A stretch of 64,000 bases of DNA from the NCBI RefSeq assembly GCF_019285775.1, contig NZ_CP079105.1:1364001-1428000 (forward strand), in the 5' to 3' direction. This stretch comes from Skermania piniformis. Its GTDB lineage: Bacteria > Actinomycetota > Actinomycetes > Mycobacteriales > Mycobacteriaceae. The translations under genes and the position numbers were made by a program. How positions within the stretch are numbered: the first letter of the stretch is position 1; each line of letters opens with the position of its first letter. Below, piece by piece: positions 8,151 through 16,814 of the stretch. The notes under the pieces were generated by a model. It ran no database searches. It was not told where the DNA came from and was given only the letters and a program-made list of their open reading frames with translations.

Positions 8151-8573
8151 ATGACCAGTCCCAAGGTGCCCAACCCCGGCGATATTCTCTCCGCAGCCCA
8201 AGCAGCGGTGGATACGGCGCAGGCCGTTGCCGCTGGGGCGATGCGGTTACCACCGGCATCCGCTCAGCTCGCGGCGCAACTACCCGACCTGGTGGAGAAT
8301 CTCGCCGCAGCCACCGAGCGGCTCAACACGACGCTCGACCGAGCCGAGCGGTTGATGGCGCTCGGCGACCCGATGTTCCGTACCCTCGACCTGTTGCTAC
8401 CGCGGCTGGAAGCCATGGTCGACATGGGAACCGATCTGTTCCGCACCCTGTCGGCGATTCCCGGCGTATCGTCGCTGTCCCGGTTTGCCGGGATCAACTC
8501 CACCGATCCTGCAGGTCCTGCAGCCGGAGGTCCTGCGCCCGGAACGAGCTCGACCCGCCGTCGTGCTCGCTGA
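8151..8573 (+). CDS. Conserved small hypothetical protein, helical
   Basis: This 140-residue protein of unrecognised family reads MTSPKVPNPGDILSAAQAAV and then Ala-rich amphipathic helices (QLAAQLPDLVENLAAATERL; LLPRLEAMVDMGTDLFRTLS). The Pro/Gly/Arg-rich C-terminus looks disordered. There is no signal peptide or membrane segment. The helices could pack as a bundle or bind a membrane surface. It follows the DivIVA-like gene on the same strand and may be cotranscribed. Its last 80 bp overlap the 3' end of the convergent methyltransferase gene. I chose the ATG at 8151; an upstream extension to 8115 is open but less likely. Confidence 0.6.
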   Translation: MTSPKVPNPGDILSAAQAAVDTAQAVAAGAMRLPPASAQLAAQLPDLVENLAAATERLNTTLDRAERLMALGDPMFRTLDLLLPRLEAMVDMGTDLFRTLSAIPGVSSLSRFAGINSTDPAGPAAGGPAPGTSSTRRRAR

Positions 8574-9294
8574 CCACGAGGAAGTAGCCGCCGTCGTAGG
8601 TCTGCTGGCCGAGTAGCTCGCCGTATCGCTGTGCCCAGCGGCCGGATTCGAGATCCGCTCGCAGCCGGCTCAGCCCATGCTCGAGCGCGTCCGGATCGAG
8701 TTGTGCCAGCGCGGAGCAGCCGCGCTGGACCGCTGAATCGAGATAGGCCTCCGGTCGCCGCCAGTGGGCGAGGAGCACGCCGTCGGTGAAGTCCCACGGC
8801 ACCGGTAGCGGGATCACCGAGCCCGCCTCGAGGACGTCGGCGATCGCCGATGCCGTGGTCGGACGGCTCCGCTCCACCTCGGCGATTTCCGGGAGATAGT
8901 CGAGCAGCCAGAAATCGAGCGAATCGGCCACCTCGTAGGCCACCACCACCTGACGCCGAGCGATTCGCTTCAGCTCGGCCAGCCCGCGCCGCCAGTCGGC
9001 CCAATGGTGCACGGTCAGTACCGCCAGCGCCGCATCTGCGACACCGTCGCCCAACGGCAGGCGCTCGGCGACGCCGCGCACCACAGGTGCCGTGCCGGCT
9101 GCCCGTTGCGCGATCATCGCGGCGGACGGTTCGATCGCCAGCACCGTCTCGGGCGGCTCGTAGGACCCGGTACCGGCCCCGACGTTCACCACTCGTGCCG
9201 CGCCGGCGAGCGCCGACCGGATCGGGGCCATCCAGCGCTCGTCCGTGGTGCGCCGGGTGGCGTACCCGAGGCCGATCTGGTCGTAGACCGTCAC
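8494..9294 (-). CDS. Class I SAM-dependent methyltransferase
   Basis: The 266-residue product shows the glycine-rich SAM-binding loop VVNVGAGTGSYEP near residue 35, the acidic strand VLAIEPS, and a later DAALAVLTVHHWADW segment typical of UbiE/Methyltransf_11-type small-molecule methyltransferases. The substrate is unknown. I chose the GTG at 9294 because it follows AAGGGA by 6 nt and starts at VTVYDQIGLGYATRR, where family members start; the frame is open to 9381. The C-terminal 20 residues (RAQDLRLQDLQDRWS) are repetitive and lie in the 80-bp overlap with the convergent hypothetical gene, so the true stop may have drifted. Confidence 0.82.
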   Translation of the reverse strand: MTVYDQIGLGYATRRTTDERWMAPIRSALAGAARVVNVGAGTGSYEPPETVLAIEPSAAMIAQRAAGTAPVVRGVAERLPLGDGVADAALAVLTVHHWADWRRGLAELKRIARRQVVVAYEVADSLDFWLLDYLPEIAEVERSRPTTASAIADVLEAGSVIPLPVPWDFTDGVLLAHWRRPEAYLDSAVQRGCSALAQLDPDALEHGLSRLRADLESGRWAQRYGELLGQQTYDGGYFLVVSEHDGGSSSFRAQDLRLQDLQDRWS

Positions 9295-9529
9295 GTTCGT
9301 CCCTTCTGTCGCCACGCGCACCACCGCGACGCAGCTTTCAGCGCCGTCCGTCGAACTCTTCCTCGGCGACGGAATCAACACGGTCGCACCGCCGGTGTCG
9401 GCTGAGAAAACCGAAGCTACCGGAACACACCCCCCGAGCCCGGCGCTACGGCCGGTCGATGTTGCCTATCCTATCGCTCGGCCACGGCTCGGGCGGTGTC
9501 GGTCGGCCGAGTCGGACAGCCGGTGTTGA

Positions 9530-10591
9530 ATGGGACATATGGTTGCCCAAGGACAGGACACAGCCGGGGCGCAGGGCGTCGACCTCGACGTGGTTTCGCG
9601 GTGGATGGATGAGCACGGCCTTCCGTCGGGAGAGATCACCGACGTCACCTCGATCGGTGGCGGCACTCAGAACGTGATGCTGCGGTTCACCCGCGGCGAC
9701 CGGGACTATGTGTTGCGCCGCGGCCCGCGTCACCTGCGGCCGCGCAGCAACGACGTGATGCTCCGCGAGGCTCGCCTGCTGGAGGCGTTGCGCACGACCG
9801 ACGTGCCGGCGCCCCGCCTGGTAGCGGCCTGTACCGACCCCGATGTGCTCGGCGGGGCGGTCTTCTATCTGATGGAGCCGATCGAGGGGTTCAGCCCGGC
9901 GGCCACGCTCCCGTCGCTGCACGCTGCCGATCCGCAGGTACGGCACGCGATGGGGTTGTCCGCGGTGCGCGCGATCGCACTGCTCGGCCAGGTCGATCAC
10001 GTCGCGGTCGGCCTCGACGGCTACGGCAAGCCGGCCGGCTTCCTGGATCGGCAGGTGCCACGCTGGCTCGGCGAGTTGGAGTCGTACTCGACCAACGAGG
10101 GATACCCCGGGCCGCAGATCCCCGGGTTGGTTCGGGTCGCGTCCTGGCTCACCGACAATCAGCCCGAGCAGGGCCGGCCGGGAATTCTGCACGGCGACTG
10201 CCACCTGGCCAACATCATGTTCCGGTACGACGGCCCGGAGGTGGCCGCTCTGGTGGATTGGGAGATGTCGACCATCGGTGACCCGCTGCTCGATCTGGGC
10301 TGGCAGATCGCGACCCGGCCGGCATCCGGCGCGTGCAGCGTGCTGGTGCCGCCGCTGGCTGCTGCCGGCGGTTTGCCGAGTCGGGACGAGCTGGTCCGGC
10401 ATTACCGCGAGTTCTCCGATCGAGACCTGAGCGCGGTCGACTGGTACACCGTCCTGGCCTGCTTCAAGCTGGGCATCGTGTTGGAAGGCACGCACGCGCG
10501 GGCATTCGCCGGGAAGGCGCCGAAGGACGTCGGTGACACGTTGCACACGTTGACCCTCGCGTTGTTCGACCAGGCGGTGTCGCTGATCTGA
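9530..10591 (+). CDS. Phosphotransferase family protein (APH / ACAD10-like kinase fold)
   Basis: This 353-residue protein has the aminoglycoside-phosphotransferase/choline-kinase fold. It carries the Brenner-type catalytic loop ILHGDCHLANIMF (residues 219-231, catalytic Asp223) and the metal-binding segment LVDWEMSTIGDPLLDLGW (Asp243). It resembles the APH domain of ACAD10/11, which acts on hydroxyacyl-CoA or related alcohols, more than true antibiotic kinases. The gene lies 91 bp upstream of an alcohol dehydrogenase on the same strand, so a role in alcohol or steroid/fatty side-chain breakdown is plausible. An alternative start is ATG 9539. Substrate is not determined. Confidence 0.85.
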   Translation: MGHMVAQGQDTAGAQGVDLDVVSRWMDEHGLPSGEITDVTSIGGGTQNVMLRFTRGDRDYVLRRGPRHLRPRSNDVMLREARLLEALRTTDVPAPRLVAACTDPDVLGGAVFYLMEPIEGFSPAATLPSLHAADPQVRHAMGLSAVRAIALLGQVDHVAVGLDGYGKPAGFLDRQVPRWLGELESYSTNEGYPGPQIPGLVRVASWLTDNQPEQGRPGILHGDCHLANIMFRYDGPEVAALVDWEMSTIGDPLLDLGWQIATRPASGACSVLVPPLAAAGGLPSRDELVRHYREFSDRDLSAVDWYTVLACFKLGIVLEGTHARAFAGKAPKDVGDTLHTLTLALFDQAVSLI

Positions 10592-10620
10592 TCGGCGTCG
10601 CCGCGCGGCCCGGCCGGTAG

Positions 10621-10634
10621 TAGAACGTGTTCCA
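10621..10634. promoter_or_regulatory. KstR-type operator (TNNAACNNGTTNNA)
   Basis: TAGAACGTGTTCCA fits the published KstR consensus TNNAACNNGTTNNA at every fixed position. It lies 49 bp before the alcohol dehydrogenase start. A second overlapping symmetry (AGAAC...GTTCT, 10622-10639) extends it. KstR is the TetR repressor of cholesterol-catabolism genes in mycolic-acid actinobacteria; assigning this site to KstR is inference from the motif. Confidence 0.6.
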
Positions 10635-10682
10635 GTTCTGTCGTAGTGTGGTGGGCACCACATCACGACGGAAGGCCGGCGA

Positions 10683-11816
10683 ATGAAGACCAAGGGTGCG
10701 CTGTTGTGGGGATTGGGCGAGCCGTGGTCGATCGAAGAGATCGAACTCGGGGACCCGGTCTCCGGCGAGGTGCAGATCCAGCTGGAAGCCGCCGGCATGT
10801 GCCACTCCGACCACCACATCGTCACCGGTGCCACGCCGATGCCGGCATTCCCGGTGATGGGCGGACACGAAGGTGCCGGCGTGATCACCGCGCTGGGCCC
10901 GAACGTGCCGGCCGACCTGCAGGTCGGCGACCACGTGGTGTTGTCGTTCATCCCGGCGTGCGGACGTTGTCCGGCCTGCGTGAGTGGGCAGATGGCGCTC
11001 TGCGATCTCGGCATGGGGCTGCTCTCCGGGCAGTCGATCAGTGACGGCACCTTCCGGATCCAGGCGCGCGGACAGAACGTGATCCCGATGTGTCTGCTCG
11101 GCACGTTCGCGCCCTACATGACCGTGCACCACACCTCGGTGGTGAAGATCGATCCGACGGTTCCGTTCGAGGTGGCCTGCCTGGTCGGTTGTGGGGTGCC
11201 GACCGGTTTCGGTTCCACGACCAACGTGGCGAACGTGATGCCGGGCGACACGGTGGTGATCGTCGGGTTGGGCGGGGTGGGGATCAGTGCGCTGCAAGGC
11301 GCGGTGCTGTCCGGTGCGACCAATGTGATCGCGATCGACCCGGAGCAGTGGAAGCGGGAACAGGCGATGAAGTTCGGCGCCACGCACACGTTCGACAGCA
11401 TGGAAGCGGCGATCCTGCCCGTCATGGAACTGACCGAAGGGCGGATGGCGGAGAAGACCGTCATCACGGTCGGTGAGATGCGCGGCGAGCTGGTCGAACC
11501 GGCGCTGACGCTGACGGCCAAGGCCGGCACATGTGTGGTCACCGCGATGGGGCACATGACCGACTTCGATGTCAAACAGAACAACTTCCTGCTGGCGATG
11601 CTGCAGAAGCGAGTGCAGGGGGTCATTTTCGGTGGGGGCAACGCCCGCCGTGACATCCCGCGACTGCTCCGGCTCTACAAGTCGGGTCAGCTCAATCTGG
11701 ACGACATGGTCACCCGGACCTACCGACTCGAAGAGGTCAACCAGGGCTACCAAGACATGCTGGACGGAAAAAACATTCGCGGAGTTGTCCGCTACACCGA
11801 CGCCGACCGGAATTGA
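10683..11816 (+). CDS. NDMA-dependent-type zinc alcohol dehydrogenase
   Basis: This 377-residue medium-chain dehydrogenase has catalytic zinc ligands Cys40, His62 with Glu63 (GGHEGAG) and Cys170. The structural zinc cysteines are at 93, 96, 99 and 107 (PACGRCPACVSGQMALC). The Rossmann motif is VIVGLGGVG (192-200). The sequence pattern matches the actinobacterial NDMA-dependent (mycofactocin-associated) group, whose members hold NAD tightly and pass electrons to mycofactocin. M. tuberculosis AdhD-like enzymes are related. The KstR-like box upstream suggests induction during sterol catabolism. It is convergent with a membrane-protein gene 16 bp away. Oxidation of an alcohol to an aldehyde is expected; the exact substrate is unknown. 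Confidence 0.88.
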   Translation: MKTKGALLWGLGEPWSIEEIELGDPVSGEVQIQLEAAGMCHSDHHIVTGATPMPAFPVMGGHEGAGVITALGPNVPADLQVGDHVVLSFIPACGRCPACVSGQMALCDLGMGLLSGQSISDGTFRIQARGQNVIPMCLLGTFAPYMTVHHTSVVKIDPTVPFEVACLVGCGVPTGFGSTTNVANVMPGDTVVIVGLGGVGISALQGAVLSGATNVIAIDPEQWKREQAMKFGATHTFDSMEAAILPVMELTEGRMAEKTVITVGEMRGELVEPALTLTAKAGTCVVTAMGHMTDFDVKQNNFLLAMLQKRVQGVIFGGGNARRDIPRLLRLYKSGQLNLDDMVTRTYRLEEVNQGYQDMLDGKNIRGVVRYTDADRN

Positions 11817-11832
11817 TCGCTGCGCCGCCGGG

Positions 11833-12468
11833 TCAGCTGCGATGCAACTGGGGGAGACCGGCCTCGAGCGCGTCCAGGGCGGTGTGCGTGGCCAGCCCGG
11901 CCCGGCCGGCGCCGGCCCGCAGTTGCAGTGCCTCGGCTGCAGTTGCGCTGCGCTCGAACGCGGTGGTCGCCGCGGTGACCTGGTCCCATACCGCCACGGC
12001 CGTGGGCTCGGCCGGCCCGTCGGCGTCGGCGTAGGCGTCGAGGTTACGGCCGAAGTCGGTCACCGACCGCACCTGTTCCAGCTGGTCGGCCAGTCGGGCA
12101 GCCAGCTTGCGTAGTCGGTCGCGGACCGGATCCACTTCGGCGGAGGCGACGACATTCTGGAAGCGCTCGTACGCGCGCTCACACCGACCGCGCAGTTGAG
12201 TCCAGCCGTCGTTGAGGTACGGTACGGGACGAGCGGCCCGCATGTTGCGCACGAGATCGCCCATCACCGACAGTATCGCCCCGGGCACGAACCCCAGGAC
12301 CAGGCACACCACCAACAGGCCGAGTACTTGGCTACCGGTACGGATGGTCAGCCAGCCGAGCAGATACAGCACCAGGAAAATGGTTGCGCACAACACGAAG
12401 CCGACCGCTCCGGCCACCGGCCAAGCCGGATTGGCCCAGCGGCTCGAGGTGTTGTCGCGGTCCGTCAC
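11833..12468 (-). CDS. Two-TM membrane protein with cytoplasmic helical domain
   Basis: The 211-residue hypothetical protein has two adjacent hydrophobic segments (about residues 18-40 and 45-68, e.g. GLLVVCLVLGFVPGAILSVM). A charged helical region of about 140 residues, rich in Arg, Ala and Glu, follows and is probably cytoplasmic. I do not recognise a family. The GTG start at 12468 lies 6 nt after TAGGAT, so it is probably translated from a leaderless mRNA. The gene is divergent from the serine hydrolase and convergent with the alcohol dehydrogenase. Confidence 0.72.
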   Translation of the reverse strand: MTDRDNTSSRWANPAWPVAGAVGFVLCATIFLVLYLLGWLTIRTGSQVLGLLVVCLVLGFVPGAILSVMGDLVRNMRAARPVPYLNDGWTQLRGRCERAYERFQNVVASAEVDPVRDRLRKLAARLADQLEQVRSVTDFGRNLDAYADADGPAEPTAVAVWDQVTAATTAFERSATAAEALQLRAGAGRAGLATHTALDALEAGLPQLHRS

Positions 12469-12474
12469 ATCGGC

Positions 12475-12480
12475 ATCCTA
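12475..12480 (-). promoter_or_regulatory. -10 element TAGGAT for leaderless membrane-protein gene
   Basis: TAGGAT on the minus strand ends 6 nt before the GTG at 12468, the spacing expected when transcription begins at the start codon. Confidence 0.5.
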
Positions 12481-12491
12481 GCCCGAGGTCG

Positions 12492-12497
12492 TAGGCT
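12492..12497 (+). promoter_or_regulatory. -10 element TAGGCT for leaderless serine hydrolase gene
   Basis: TAGGCT ends 7 nt before the GTG at 12505, with no Shine-Dalgarno. It is back to back with the minus-strand TAGGAT, giving a very compact divergent promoter. Confidence 0.5.
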
Positions 12498-12504
12498 TAC
12501 TCGG

Positions 12505-13335
12505 GTGCATTCTCTGCTCCAGGTGCAGCACTGGCCGGTCCCCGCAGCCGCAGCGGCGGTGGTGCATTCGGATGGACGGGTGGCCGGCTCGGTCGGCGAC
12601 CCGAATCGGGTCTTCGAGCTGGCGTCGGTCACCAAGCTCTTGGTATCGCACGGCGTGTTGGTGGCGGTGGAAGAGGGGGCGATCGAGCTCGATCAGCCCG
12701 CGGGCCCGGCCGGTGCCACGGTTCGGCATCTGTTATCGCACGCATCCGGAGTCGGGTTCGACGACCGCGAGGTACATGCCTCGCCCGGCACCCGGCGGAT
12801 CTACTCCAGTGCCGGATACGAGATTCTCGCCGAGACGGTGACTGCCGCCACCGGGATACCGTTCCCCGACTACCTGGCCGAGGCGGTCTTCGAGCCGCTC
12901 GGTATGCGGGCTACGGTGCTTGCCGGATCGGCCGGGTACGCAGCCCGGTCCACGATGGCCGACTTGATTGCGTTCGCCGCCGAACTTCAGGCGCCGCGGC
13001 TGATCGCGCCGCAGACCTCGGCGGCGGCGCATGCAGTGCAGTTTCCCGGCTTGGTCGGTCTTCTGCCGGGGTACGGCATCAGGCGACCCAACGACTGGGG
13101 ACTCGGCCCGGAGATCCGTGGTGACAAGCAGCCGCACTGGACCGGTACCCGCAACTCGCCCGCGACGTTCGGCCATTTCGGGCAGTCCGGCACGCTACTG
13201 TGGGCCGACCCGCGCGCCGGCGTCGCCTGTGTGGGGTTGACCGACCGGCCGTTCGGTGACTGGGCCAAGCCGCGGTGGACCGCGCTCGCGGATGCCGTCC
13301 TCGCCGAGCTGGCAGGTGACAGTGCTGGCAGGTGA
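12505..13335 (+). CDS. Serine hydrolase, beta-lactamase/DD-peptidase fold (class C-like)
   Basis: The 276-residue protein shows the SxxK nucleophile motif SVTK (Ser41, Lys44) and a GHFGQSG-like segment (HFGQSGTLLW) in the place of the KTG box. The second motif reads YSSAGY (Tyr100-Ser101-Ser102), where class C enzymes have YxN, so Asn is replaced by Ser. No secretion signal is evident, so it may be cytoplasmic, like many esterase-type members. The GTG at 12505 was chosen from the TAGGCT element and because it precedes the first conserved strand. The probable role is an esterase or peptidase; the substrate is unknown. Confidence 0.85.
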   Translation: MHSLLQVQHWPVPAAAAAVVHSDGRVAGSVGDPNRVFELASVTKLLVSHGVLVAVEEGAIELDQPAGPAGATVRHLLSHASGVGFDDREVHASPGTRRIYSSAGYEILAETVTAATGIPFPDYLAEAVFEPLGMRATVLAGSAGYAARSTMADLIAFAAELQAPRLIAPQTSAAAHAVQFPGLVGLLPGYGIRRPNDWGLGPEIRGDKQPHWTGTRNSPATFGHFGQSGTLLWADPRAGVACVGLTDRPFGDWAKPRWTALADAVLAELAGDSAGR

Positions 13336-13529
13336 AGGGCCGTGGCGGTGCATGAGCAGTGGTGACCGAGTTGTTTCTCGGTTCGGGCGCGTCCGGCTGG
13401 CGTAGCAGGGGTCGCACAGGGCAGACTAGGGCGCGTAGTCACCGCTGATTCAGGTGGCGGCACGACATTCCGCTGTGCGACGTAGGCCGTTGGGGAAGAC
13501 GTCCCTCGTCGAAGCTGGAGGTGTTCGTG

Positions 13530-14042
13530 GTGCGCGCATTGAGTCAGTTCGCGGACTCGGCTACCGGCGTTGTGTACATCCACGCAGCGCCGGCTGCTCT
13601 GTGCCCGCATATCGAGTGGGCGTTGACCGCTGCACTCGAATCGCCGGCTGCCCTGCGCTGGTCGGCACAGCCCGCATCGGACGGTCAGTTGCGCGCGATA
13701 AGCAACTGGGTTGGACCGGTCGGTACCGCTGGCAAGATCGCTAGTTCGTTGCGCTCGTGGTCGATGCTGCGGTTCGAGGTGACCGAAAACCCCAGCGAAG
13801 GGGTCGACGGCGAGCGATACAGCTTCGTTCCCGGTCTCGGACTTTGGCACGGCATCACCGGCGCGAACGGCGACATCATGGTCGGCGAGCAGCGGTTGCG
13901 CGCCATTCGGGACAGCGGTATCGAAGGCATCGGGGCCGAGCTCGACACCGCGCTCGGCACCGCCTGGGATGAAGCGTTGGAGCCTTACCGTAGCGGCGGT
14001 GAGTGTGCCGAGGTGACGTGGTTGCGCCGGCAGGTGGGCTGA
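13530..14042 (+). CDS. DUF3145 family protein
   Basis: This 170-residue conserved actinobacterial protein of unknown function starts VRALSQFADSATGVVYIHAA and contains LRAISNWVGPVGTAGKIASS and LRSWSMLRFEVTENPS. I associate these with the DUF3145 family, commonly found near the accD6/FAS-II locus in mycolic-acid bacteria. There are no catalytic motifs, signal peptide or membrane segments. The GTG at 13530 has GGAGG 8 nt upstream; GTGs at 13521 and 13527 are alternatives. The gene converges on accD6, ending 16 bp away. The conserved location hints at a link to fatty acid or mycolate metabolism, but this is context only. Confidence 0.82.
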   Translation: MRALSQFADSATGVVYIHAAPAALCPHIEWALTAALESPAALRWSAQPASDGQLRAISNWVGPVGTAGKIASSLRSWSMLRFEVTENPSEGVDGERYSFVPGLGLWHGITGANGDIMVGEQRLRAIRDSGIEGIGAELDTALGTAWDEALEPYRSGGECAEVTWLRRQVG

Positions 14043-14058
14043 ACGCGCGGCGGCCTGG

Positions 14059-15522
14059 TCAGAGCGGGATGTTTGTGTGCGCGCCGCGCCGCACCGGCGC
14101 GGCGGCCAACGCGGCGGTCAGTCGAGACCGGGTATGTGCTGGATCGATGATGTCGTCCACCACGCCGATCGCCACCGCGCGAGTCACCCCGCCGGCGATC
14201 GCTTCGTGCTCGGCGGCCAACTGATCGTGCAACGCCTCGCGTTCGTGCTCGGCGGCGGCCGCGAGTGTGCGTTTGTGCAGGATACCGACCGCAGCTCGGG
14301 CACCCATCACCGCAACCTCGGATTCGGGCCACGCGAATACCGCGGTGGCGCCGAGCGCGCGAGAATTCATCGCGATGTAGGCGCCGCCGTAGATCTTGCG
14401 GGTCACCAGGGTCACCCGCGGGACGCGGGCCTCGGCGAAGGCGTGCAGCAGTTTCGCCCCCCGGCGCACGACGCCGTCCCACTCCTGGCTGACCCCCGGC
14501 AGATAGCCGGGGACGTCCACCAGGACCACGAGCGGCACACCGAAGGCATCGCACATGCGGACGAAGCGGGCGGCTTTCTCTGCGCTCTCGGAGTTCAGGC
14601 AGCCGCCGAGCCGGATCGGGTTGTTGGCGAGTACGCCGACGGTGCGGCCGGCCAGCCGACCCAATCCGGTGACGATCGACCGGGCGTAGTCGGCCTGGAG
14701 TTCCTCGAAGGAGGATTCGCTGGTTCCGTCCGGGCCAGGCAGGCCGTCGAGCAGGCCGGCGACGATCGGTTTGACGTCGTAGGCGCGGCGTGCCGAGGCC
14801 GGCAACATCGCCTTCAGGTCGACGTCGCCCAGCCCGGCCGCCGCGGTATCGAAGCTGCCTTGATCGGACAGCATCGTCACCAGCCGCCGGGCGCGTCGCA
14901 AGGCGTCGTTCTCGTCGTCGGCGGCGATGTGGGCCACCCCGGACTTGCGGGTATGGGTGGCCGGGCCGCCGAGGGTGGCCATATCCACCTGCTCGCCGGT
15001 CACCGACCGCACCACGTCCGGACCGGTGACGAACACCCGGCCTTCCGGGGCCATGATCACGATATCGGTGAGACCAGGCCCGTAGGCGGCACCACCGGCC
15101 GCGAAACCCAATACCACCGAGATCTGCGGGATCTGTCCCGAGGCGCGGACCATCGCCTCGAACACCAGGCCGACCGCATGCAGGGCCTCGACCCCTTCGG
15201 CCAACCTCGCCCCGCCGGAGTGCCACAACCCGACCACCGGCGCCTGCTCGGCCAGTGCGGTATCGATCGCGGCCACGATGTGCCGACAGCCGACCACGCC
15301 CATCGCGCCACCCATGACGGTGGCATCCGAGCAGTAGGCGACGGTACGGACACCGTCGATCTCACCGACCGCCGCCAGTACCCCGGACGAATCCCGGTCG
15401 TGCAGCGCCGCGGTGGTGCCCGCGTCGAAGAGCTGTGTCAATCGATACAGCGGATCACGCGGATCCTCGGTTGCTTGCGCCCGACGCGCTTCGACGAGGT
15501 GGCCGGTGGCCAGAACGGTCAT
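14059..15522 (-). CDS. accD6: Acetyl/propionyl-CoA carboxylase beta (carboxyltransferase) subunit AccD6
   Basis: The 487-residue carboxyltransferase transfers CO2 from biotinyl-AccA to acetyl-CoA, giving malonyl-CoA for FAS-II. Family features include the N-lobe oxyanion region SGGARLAEGVEALHAVG, GPGLTDIVIMAPEGRVFVTG, the SGVAH segment (GPATHTRKSGVAHIA), and the C-lobe PGYLPGVSQEWDGVVRRGAK and KIYGGAYIAMNS. It is the last gene of fabD-acpM-kasA-accD6, as in mycobacteria (Rv2247), and lies 34 bp after kasA. The ATG at 15522 has GGAG upstream and is preferred to the longer frame from 15594. There is no frameshift or missing motif. Confidence 0.95.
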   Translation of the reverse strand: MTVLATGHLVEARRAQATEDPRDPLYRLTQLFDAGTTAALHDRDSSGVLAAVGEIDGVRTVAYCSDATVMGGAMGVVGCRHIVAAIDTALAEQAPVVGLWHSGGARLAEGVEALHAVGLVFEAMVRASGQIPQISVVLGFAAGGAAYGPGLTDIVIMAPEGRVFVTGPDVVRSVTGEQVDMATLGGPATHTRKSGVAHIAADDENDALRRARRLVTMLSDQGSFDTAAAGLGDVDLKAMLPASARRAYDVKPIVAGLLDGLPGPDGTSESSFEELQADYARSIVTGLGRLAGRTVGVLANNPIRLGGCLNSESAEKAARFVRMCDAFGVPLVVLVDVPGYLPGVSQEWDGVVRRGAKLLHAFAEARVPRVTLVTRKIYGGAYIAMNSRALGATAVFAWPESEVAVMGARAAVGILHKRTLAAAAEHEREALHDQLAAEHEAIAGGVTRAVAIGVVDDIIDPAHTRSRLTAALAAAPVRRGAHTNIPL

Positions 15523-15556
15523 GGCTTTCTCCAGCAGGGGTGGTAACCGGACGGGA

Positions 15557-16807
15557 TCAGTAGCGGCCGAAGGCCAGGGCGACGTTGTGCCCACCGAACC
15601 CGAACGAGTTGTTCAGGGCATAGTCGATCCGTTGCCGACGCGGCTCGCCGTGTACGACGTCCAGATCGATCTCCGGGTCGAGGTTGGCCAGGTTCAGCGT
15701 CGCCGGAACGACCTCGTCCCGGATGCTGAGCACGGTGAGTACCGATTCCAGCGCGCCGACGGCGCCGATCGAGTGCCCGAGCGCCGACTTCGGTGCGTAG
15801 ATCGAGGCGTGGTTGCCGACCGCCTTGTTGATCGCCTTGGCCTCGGCAAGGTCGCCGATCGGCGTCGCCGTGGCATGTGCATTGACGTGGCCGATGTCCT
15901 GGCTGGACAGTCCGGCGGTCTGCATCGCCCGGGTCATCGCCCGAGCTGCGCCGGTGCCCTCCGGATCGGGTGCCACCAGGTGGAACCCGTCCGAGGTGAT
16001 ACCGGCACCCATCAGCCGGGCGTGGATGGTCGCACCGCGGGCCTTGGCGTGCTCCTCGGTTTCGATGACCATCAGCGCGCCGGCCTCGCCGAAGACGAAA
16101 CCGTCCCGATCTTTGTCGAACGGTCGGGAGGCGCCGCGCGGATCGTCGTTGCGGGTGCTCATCGCCCGCATCATCGAGAACGCGGCGATCGGCACCGCCG
16201 AGATATGCCCTTCGACCCCGCCGGTGACCACGATGTCCGCATCGCCCATGACGATCATCCGCCACGCATTGGCGATCGCCTCCGAGCCCGATGAGCAGGC
16301 CGAGACCGGAGTGACCACGCCGGCGCGGGCCTGCAGCTCGAGCCCGACGACCGCGGACGGCCCGTTCGGCATCGTCATCTGCACGGCCAGCGGCGAGACT
16401 TTACGGTATCCGCCGTTCTTCAACTTGTCCGTGGCGTCGATCAGCGCATCGGCACCGCCGAGGCCGGTGCCGATGGCGACGGCCAGCCGGTCGGGATCCA
16501 CGGTCGGGCTGCCGGCATTGCGCCAGACTTCGCGACCGAGCACCGCGGCCATCCGTTCGACATACGCCATCCGGCGCTGTTCGACCCGGCTGAGCTGGCT
16601 CTCCGGCGTGACTTTGAGCGTGCCGCCGATCCGGACCGGCAGCTCGAACTGGTCGACCTCCGGATCGTCGAGGACGTCGATCCCACTTTCGCCGCTGAGC
16701 AGGCCCTTCCACGTCGCATCGACGTCACCAGCAATCGACGTCGTCGCCGCCAGGCTGGTCACGACGACGTCGGGAAAGCTTCCGTTCTTGGTGGAAGGAG
16801 TGGTCAT
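15557..16807 (-). CDS. kasA: Beta-ketoacyl-ACP synthase II KasA (FAS-II elongation)
   Basis: This 416-residue condensing enzyme elongates acyl-AcpM with malonyl-AcpM. The catalytic set is complete: Cys171 (SACSSGSEA), His311 (NAHATATP), Lys340 and His345 ([14 protein letters not shown]). The length and residue numbers agree with M. tuberculosis KasA. The C-terminal GFGGHN loop is also present. It starts 7 nt after the acpM stop and is followed by accD6. In mycobacteria a second synthase, kasB, stands between kasA and accD6; here there is none, so this enzyme may carry out both early and late elongation unless a kasB lies elsewhere. It is a thiolactomycin-type target family. Confidence 0.96.
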   Translation of the reverse strand: MTTPSTKNGSFPDVVVTSLAATTSIAGDVDATWKGLLSGESGIDVLDDPEVDQFELPVRIGGTLKVTPESQLSRVEQRRMAYVERMAAVLGREVWRNAGSPTVDPDRLAVAIGTGLGGADALIDATDKLKNGGYRKVSPLAVQMTMPNGPSAVVGLELQARAGVVTPVSACSSGSEAIANAWRMIVMGDADIVVTGGVEGHISAVPIAAFSMMRAMSTRNDDPRGASRPFDKDRDGFVFGEAGALMVIETEEHAKARGATIHARLMGAGITSDGFHLVAPDPEGTGAARAMTRAMQTAGLSSQDIGHVNAHATATPIGDLAEAKAINKAVGNHASIYAPKSALGHSIGAVGALESVLTVLSIRDEVVPATLNLANLDPEIDLDVVHGEPRRQRIDYALNNSFGFGGHNVALAFGRY

Positions 16808-16814
16808 CAGAGTT

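Noticed and set aside
9446-11104. 552-codon minus-strand frame over the phosphotransferase and alcohol dehydrogenase
   Set aside because: Antisense shadow; both plus-strand genes have complete catalytic motifs.
14077-15546. 489-codon plus-strand frame opposite accD6
   Set aside because: Gly/His/Gln-rich antisense of a conserved carboxylase.
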